Of a DNA stretch of 64,000 nt, positions 59,016 through 64,000 are shown one piece after another. The stretch is taken from positions 151,133 through 215,132 of the forward strand of contig JABYQS010000053.1 of NCBI GenBank assembly GCA_022592435.1, given 5' to 3'. The position numbers were made by a program, and so were the translations under genes. The notes beneath the pieces are model-generated. The model worked only from the letters and a program-made list of their open reading frames with translations, searched no databases and had not been told where the DNA came from. Positions within the stretch are counted from its first letter, which is position 1, and the number at the start of each line of letters is the position of its first letter. Source of the DNA: Cerioporus squamosus. Lineage: Eukaryota; Basidiomycota; Agaricomycetes; Polyporales; Polyporaceae.

Positions 59016-59556
59016 TGTAGTTGATGAAGCGAGGAGGAGGCAACACTCGTAGTGGTGGCTAAGAGTTGTTGCTGGCAGGGATTGGCGCTGGACCGCGTCG
59101 CGTCGCGACGCGTCAACCACGTGCTCAGCTTTTCTCTTTCTGCACCATTACTGCAGTCACCAGCTGGCAACTCAGTCTCTTGTCGACATCGACTAGTCCC
59201 CACAAACGTTTGTCTAGTCTCAGGAATTCCAAGATTTCCGAATCAATGTGCGCACGGACCAAGGGCTACTACTACGACAGTACTAGTGACGATGAAAGTC
59301 TTTGACGCAGCAATCTGCCGAAAGCACGGTACCCTGGCAACATGTGGATAGCTCCGCGACTACCTACCGAGAGGCCAACGGACCTGTTCAATTGGACTTC
59401 GCAATGTGAGTGTTTGCGACTGTCACAGAGATGCCGCGGCCAGCGAGGCTGACATCGTCACCCTCCATATCCGGCGCAGAGCATAAAGCCTGGGCTCGCG
59501 AGAGATCATGGCTCTGCCCATCCTCCTCTGCGCTTGTATCACTCAAGATCCCCGAC
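59016..59556. other. Divergent intergenic region (MYND gene / coiled-coil gene 2)
   Basis: About 540 bp that must hold both promoters. No gene seen. Confidence 0.45.
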
Positions 59557-61708
59557 ATGTCGACCGCCATGTCTACTCTGTTCGTCCGATACATCTCGTC
59601 TCTCGTCTACGTCGTTGTCACTGCCGGTATCCCTCTTGACGTACCCTGTCTGGTCCTCCTGGTCATCCTCTGGTCGTGTAATGTTCTTGAGGCCTACGGT
59701 CTTGCATCTCCCGTCTATCGCTGCATGCAACAGCTCAGTGGTATCCTACGGAACTCCCCGCTCATCTCCACCGTAATCTCCCTCACCCCCGCGAAGACCG
59801 TATCCCCTACACGTCCCAAGCCCTACCCCAAGGCTTCTAGAGTCAGCCGCACGGTCAAGGTACGCTTCAGTCCCATCATCGATGCGCCGGTTGCGACTGA
59901 CATCTCCTTCCTATGGAGCCTCAGCCACCGGCCAACCTCACAGTGCAAGTCGACCGTGATGCCTTCCACAAGCTCACTCAAGAACATCTTCAGCTGCATC
60001 TTCAAGTAAAGGCGTCCAAGCACAACTCCGCCACCCTCCGCAGTCGCATCTGGTTCCTCGAAGACGCGAATGAAGCACTCCGGGCCGATATCACCAGTCG
60101 CGCACGGGATCAAGAGCAACTGGCCGGCGAGAAGACTGCGCTACTCGGAGAGAAGGAAGCGCTAGTTCGCGAGCGGGACTGGATCGCCGGTGACCGCGAC
60201 CGGGCGGTCGGGGAGAACGATGCTCTGCGTACGGACTTGGAACTCCTCAAGTCGTCGAAAGATGGCTTGGTCGCAGACGTGGAGGACCTGGAAGCGCAGA
60301 ACGAGGATCTGATGGACGGTAAGGAGGCTCTTCTGGTACGTGCTTACCTCGGGCAATTCGTCGATGGCTGGTTGCAATGTCCCTCCAGACTGAGAAGATG
60401 GCGGCCGAGGAGAAGCTTGCGCGCGAATCGGCCAGAAGGCGTCAAGCGGAGACTCAGGCAAAAGCATTACAACATGAACGCGATGCGCTGGCGAGCCAGC
60501 TCGCGTCGAAGCAGGAGACGCTGAACGACCTCATGGACGAGTCTGAGGTACTTGAGGTATGCTGCCCCTAGTTTCACCTCCAAACGCGCTCTGATATGTA
60601 TTTTTGTCTAGGACGAACTCCAGGCCACCAAACGGTCACTTACGGATACTGAACGCAATCTGGCTACGCTCCAGACGATACACGACGGTGTTCTGCAGGA
60701 ACTCACCACGCTCAAGGTATTTTCGGTCTTCTCATACTTGTAGCCTCGTCACATGCGACCTCACTACAGACGAAACACAATGGCGCTCTCGAGGCGATCA
60801 CTGAACTTAAGGTATGCCCTACATGTGGTATATCCAACCCACTACTCACCCGATCCCAGGCTGAGCTCGAAACCCTCCTCAAGTCGACCTCCCCTATCTG
60901 CGAAGTTGCGACCCTTCGCGCTGAATTCGATACCACGAAGCACTCCCTTATCCAGTTCCAGCAGCAGCACGAGCAGCAGTCCGGCGCCCTCGAACTATGC
61001 CGTGCAACCCTTCACTCCACCAGCGACGAGCGCGACAGCCTGCGCGACTCTTTAGACGCACTGCGTGCCCGCCACCACTTGGCCGAAGACCTCGAAGATA
61101 CCCTCCTCCGAACCCTCGAAGAGCGCGACGTTGAGATCTCCCAGCTCGAGGCAACACTTGCCGGTCGGGATGCGACGATCGCCGCACACGAGACTACACT
61201 CGCCGACCAGGATGCGACCATCTGCACGCATGAAGCTGCTCTCGTCGAACGCGACATCGCCCTCGCTGACCGTGACGCGGCTCTCGCTCAGGCTGACGCG
61301 GCGCTTGCGGAATGTGAGGCGTCCTTCGCCGAACGCGACGCCACGGCCGCCTCCCAGGATAGGAAGCTCGTCGACCTGCAGACCTACGTCGCTGGCCTGG
61401 AAGGTGTCGTCCGGTTCCTCAAGCTCGATGCGAGCGCCGCGCACTTGCCTGTGACCCCGGTCAAAAGCGCCCCGAGGAGTCACTCCACGCCTACGCCTCC
61501 TCTTTCTTCGTCTGCGTCTCCAAGCCGGTCCTTCTTCTGTCGTATCACCTCGAATGCGTCTTCCTCGACGGAGAATATTCGGATGCCGAGTACCCCAGCA
61601 CTACCTGCGCCGCTGATGCTTCCAAGTCGCAGTTCCTCACCATCGTCATCTCCCACCGGCTCCCCTGGTTCCAACATGGCTTCTCCTCGCCGATCCTGGT
61701 TCTTCTAG
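59557..61708 (+). CDS. Membrane-anchored coiled-coil protein, paralogue 2
   Basis: About seven exons. The N-terminus has one or two membrane helices (VRYISSLVYVVVTAGIP and LVLLVILWSCNVLEAYG). The block VQVDRDAFHKLTQEHLQLH, then SATLRSRIWFLEDANEAL, aligns with paralogue 1. A long coiled coil follows (KEALVRERDWIAGDRDRA, EKMAAEEKLARESARRRQ). Then come eleven near-perfect heptads, and last a Ser/Pro-rich tail (TPTPPLSSSASPSRSF) ending in RRSWFF. The first intron uses the acceptor before CCTCAGCC, the only one that keeps phase. The protein is longer than paralogue 1 and gains the Ser-rich tail. Function unknown. Confidence 0.78.
61124..61354 (+). repeat. Eleven 21-bp (7-residue) repeats in coiled-coil gene 2
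   Basis: Successive heptads RDVEISQ, LEATLAG, RDATIAA, HETTLAD, QDATICT, HEAALVE, RDIALAD, RDAALAQ, ADAALAE, CEASFAE, RDATAAS are encoded without a break. The DNA units are diverged copies of one 21-mer. Confidence 0.85.
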
Positions 61709-62895
61709 CCTCGATCACCTCTTGACTCTCCCCTTACTCTCTTCTCCACCTCTGTCTCATTCTCATTACGGTCTCCATCTATGGTCTTGGTCTCGTGGGT
61801 TCCTATTTCAGTCACTGAGTCTGTACACATCTCGGTCTCTGTCTTCGTCTTTAATACCTCAGTCCCGTTATTCATGGTCTCTACTCACTATCTGTGTGTG
61901 TCCCTCATCTCTCCATGCGAATATACTGGATCCACTACTCCAATGCTACGCGTCCGTTCAGGATGTCCAAGCTCCAGTCTTGTTTGCACACGGAACAGAC
62001 GCGCTACAAGGACAAGCGCCATTCCCTGGGACAATCCGCGTCGCACTGCATTCAAACAGCAGTAGGAAGCGAGCGGCGATAGAGGGTATCACGCGGAGCA
62101 CCTGTGCCAGGGCTTGGCGACCCGCCGTGCTGGTCTCGTAGGGTTCGCCATGCCTCGAAGTCCCTCAGGCGTCCGCGGTCCTATCTCAAGCTTCAGACAT
62201 GTCCTCCAGGAACACAACAGGCGGGTTACACAAGCACCTTGCGATCTATCGCGGGATCTGTCACCCTGCGCTTGTGATTCGCGCCCCTCCGCACAGTCCG
62301 GTTGTCCGCCAGGTTGCAAGTTTGGTGCCATGCTATCTAGTTCCCTCCGAAGGTGCCCGGCGCTGGCGCATATCGCTACCTTCTATACAAGTTGCCCATG
62401 CTACCTCGCCTTCAACAGTGTTCGAGCCGTCCTCTGTTTGTCCCTGCTCTTCCATCGCTACGGATCTCACAATAATGCACCACTGTCACCGGAGACGGTC
62501 GCGGAGCTCTGTGGATATCAGGTTTATGGCGACAATGCGTCTATTGTCCAAAGTCTTACACGACCGTACATCATGGAAGTTAGGTGCCCAGCCCAGTATC
62601 TACGTAGCTCCCGGACCATCGACATCGCGGCATCCTGGAGTACGGCGGAGGAGAGGAACGCAAGCCTTATGGGTCCCATGGCGGTCGCATAACACCATAT
62701 GTCCGCCCTCGCCGCAAGCATTGTTATGATGCCTGGACATTCACCCATACAATCCCTCCGCGACCATCTTGAAGCGACGCCGCCCCGGACGCCTCGCGCC
62801 CTATGGCGTGTCGCGAGCCGGCGACCCCGAGGAGCACGCATACTATAAGACCGAGCCAGCACACCCCGTGGCCCTTCTCCTCGCCAAACACAGGG
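61709..62895. other. Intergenic region
   Basis: About 1.2 kb between coiled-coil gene 2 and the F-box gene. Overlapping open frames at 62110-62700 have no recognisable domain or intron pattern. No gene called. Confidence 0.4.
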
Positions 62896-64000
62896 ATGAC
62901 CAGCAACGCGGACGCCGTGGAAGAGCAAAACAGTGCAGTACGTTCGGATACGTTCTCATAGTACGACATCATCAGTCCACACTGACGGCCCCGCCACATC
63001 CCAGAGCGCCATGCCCGCACAAGCACAGGAGCAGCACGTCAAGCTCCCTCCGGAGCTTTGGAGGAAGATCTTCTTGGAACTCGGTGACCATTGGGACACC
63101 CTGCTATCCGCAACGCTTATCAGCAGGGCTCTGCGAGGTGTGGCGCAGGAAGTTCTCTACCGGGTCGTCACAGTCGAGCTCAAGGAACCTTCCCGCATCG
63201 CTCCGTTCATCGTTTATGACGATGGTCGTCGTGTGGCGGCCTTGGTCCGAAGGCTGTCGCTCATCATATCCAGCGATGACAGCGAGGATTACAAGCAGAA
63301 AGTATTGGGGCCGGTCCTATGCCCTCTTGGCGCACACGGTGCAGGGAGCAGAGCTGAACCTGCGCTACCTGCGGATCACGTCCGGGATGCTTGCACAGTT
63401 GTACGACGTCGTCAGCGACAGTCGGCAACCGGGACGCCGCCGCCAGCGATGGCAGCCGAAGCCGGGATTGGAGAGGAGCCGAGGAGACTGAGGCCAGCTA
63501 GAAGTCAAGTTGCTCGGCTGATGACCTCCAAGAGCTCGAGATTGTCTATGAGCCTGAAAGATCGAGAACCTTCCGCCCAGGATGCGCAAGCACTTGAACA
63601 CCTCTGCACAGAGTACGGCAAGAGCTTGACCACTATTCGTTCTGAGGGTGTCCCAGAAGGAGCCGAACATCTCTCGCAGTGGTTTACACAGCAACTGGGT
63701 GAACGGCTTCGTCTCATTCATAGCATCGCTGGGCGTAAACCTGGATGCCGCCGGCATGGCGCACAAAGTCTGGCCCGTAGACAACCCTTCGCCTCGACGG
63801 TATGCACTTCCCAGCACTTCGACACCTGGAACTTGACGAGAGGAAACGGGAATGGGTGAGTCCTGTCTGCATTCTCCGTACCGCACATAGGCATAATCTC
63901 ACGGTACGCATCCGAGCTACCCTGCACCGCTGGTAGGGAACGCCTAGCCTTCGCATGCGAACGTGGACGCATGCCTGTCCAAATCTTAGGACGTTTGTCT
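62896..64000 (+). pseudogene. F-box protein gene with a frame break, 3' end unresolved
   Basis: Exon 1 (62896-62937, MTSNADAVEEQNSA) joins across a 67-bp intron to an exon from 63005. That exon reads HVKLPPELWRKIFLELGDHW, then LISRALRGVAQEVLYRVVTV, a clear F-box start. At about 63290-63310 the sensible reading moves to another frame (YWGRSYALLAHTVQGAELNLR, then YLRITSGMLAQLYDVVSD) with no room for an intron. Near 63680-63860 a third frame gives LDAAGMAHKVWPVDN and later FPALRHLELDERKREW. The gene is therefore either a recent pseudogene or has base errors. It may continue past the right edge. Confidence 0.6.

Noticed and set aside
62110..62700. Overlapping open frames of 80-190 codons in three frames
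   Set aside because: No domain, no intron phase support and no start context favours one of them; they are probably chance frames in GC-rich DNA.
1..64000. CRISPR arrays, bacterial-type operons, rRNA genes, LTR retrotransposons
   Set aside because: None seen: no regular spacer-repeat arrays, no reverse transcriptase or integrase motifs, no long direct terminal repeats, and all genes have eukaryotic intron structure.

Overview
The window is nuclear DNA of a filamentous basidiomycete, most likely an Agaricomycete. The grounds are dense multi-exon genes with very short introns (about 45-70 bp, GT...AG, often GTA/GTG donors), moderately high GC, an intron-bearing tRNA, and protein families typical of that class: a DUF6533-type membrane protein, an Agaricomycete 7-TM family, EF-hand/ZZ proteins, MYND proteins and F-box proteins. 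Gene models were assembled by hand from open frames and splice signals. Outer ends are usually firm; some internal exon edges are approximate.

Bases 1 to about 42,700 are mostly conserved housekeeping sequence. In order: the N-terminal two thirds of a TOM1/HUWE1 giant HECT ubiquitin ligase (minus, running off the left edge); divergently from it the PC4/SUB1 coactivator; a mitochondrial ABC1/ADCK1 (MCP2-type) atypical kinase; a 7-TM protein; a cytosolic branched-chain aminotransferase; a large EF-hand/ZZ-finger/coiled-coil protein; a GYP5-type TBC Rab-GAP; a small basic protein of unknown role; a relic of a P-type ATPase; an O-methyltransferase; a DUF6533 membrane protein; an AspRS-DUF2156 fusion matching ergosteryl-aspartate synthase (ErdS); an intron-containing tRNA-Arg(TCT); an F-box protein; and a mitochondrial-looking J-domain protein.

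Bases about 42,700-64,000 look different: longer spacers, lineage-specific families and local duplication. Three paralogues of a secreted Pro/Ser/Val-rich repeat protein lie here (43.0 kb minus, 49.9 kb plus, 55.6 kb plus). The first two form an inverted duplication that includes promoter, 5' leader and intron. Two paralogues of a membrane-anchored coiled-coil protein are interleaved with them (52.0 and 59.6 kb). Also present are a CaaX-ending Gly/Tyr/His-rich protein, an Agaricomycete orphan gene, a MYND/pRiA4b-ORF3-like protein with an apparent pair of frame changes, a degenerate TIR element and a disturbed F-box gene at the right edge.

No biosynthetic cluster or defence island is evident. 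The most notable items are the ErdS fusion, the inverted duplication with its conserved C-terminal peptide after a dibasic site, and the two coiled-coil paralogues.
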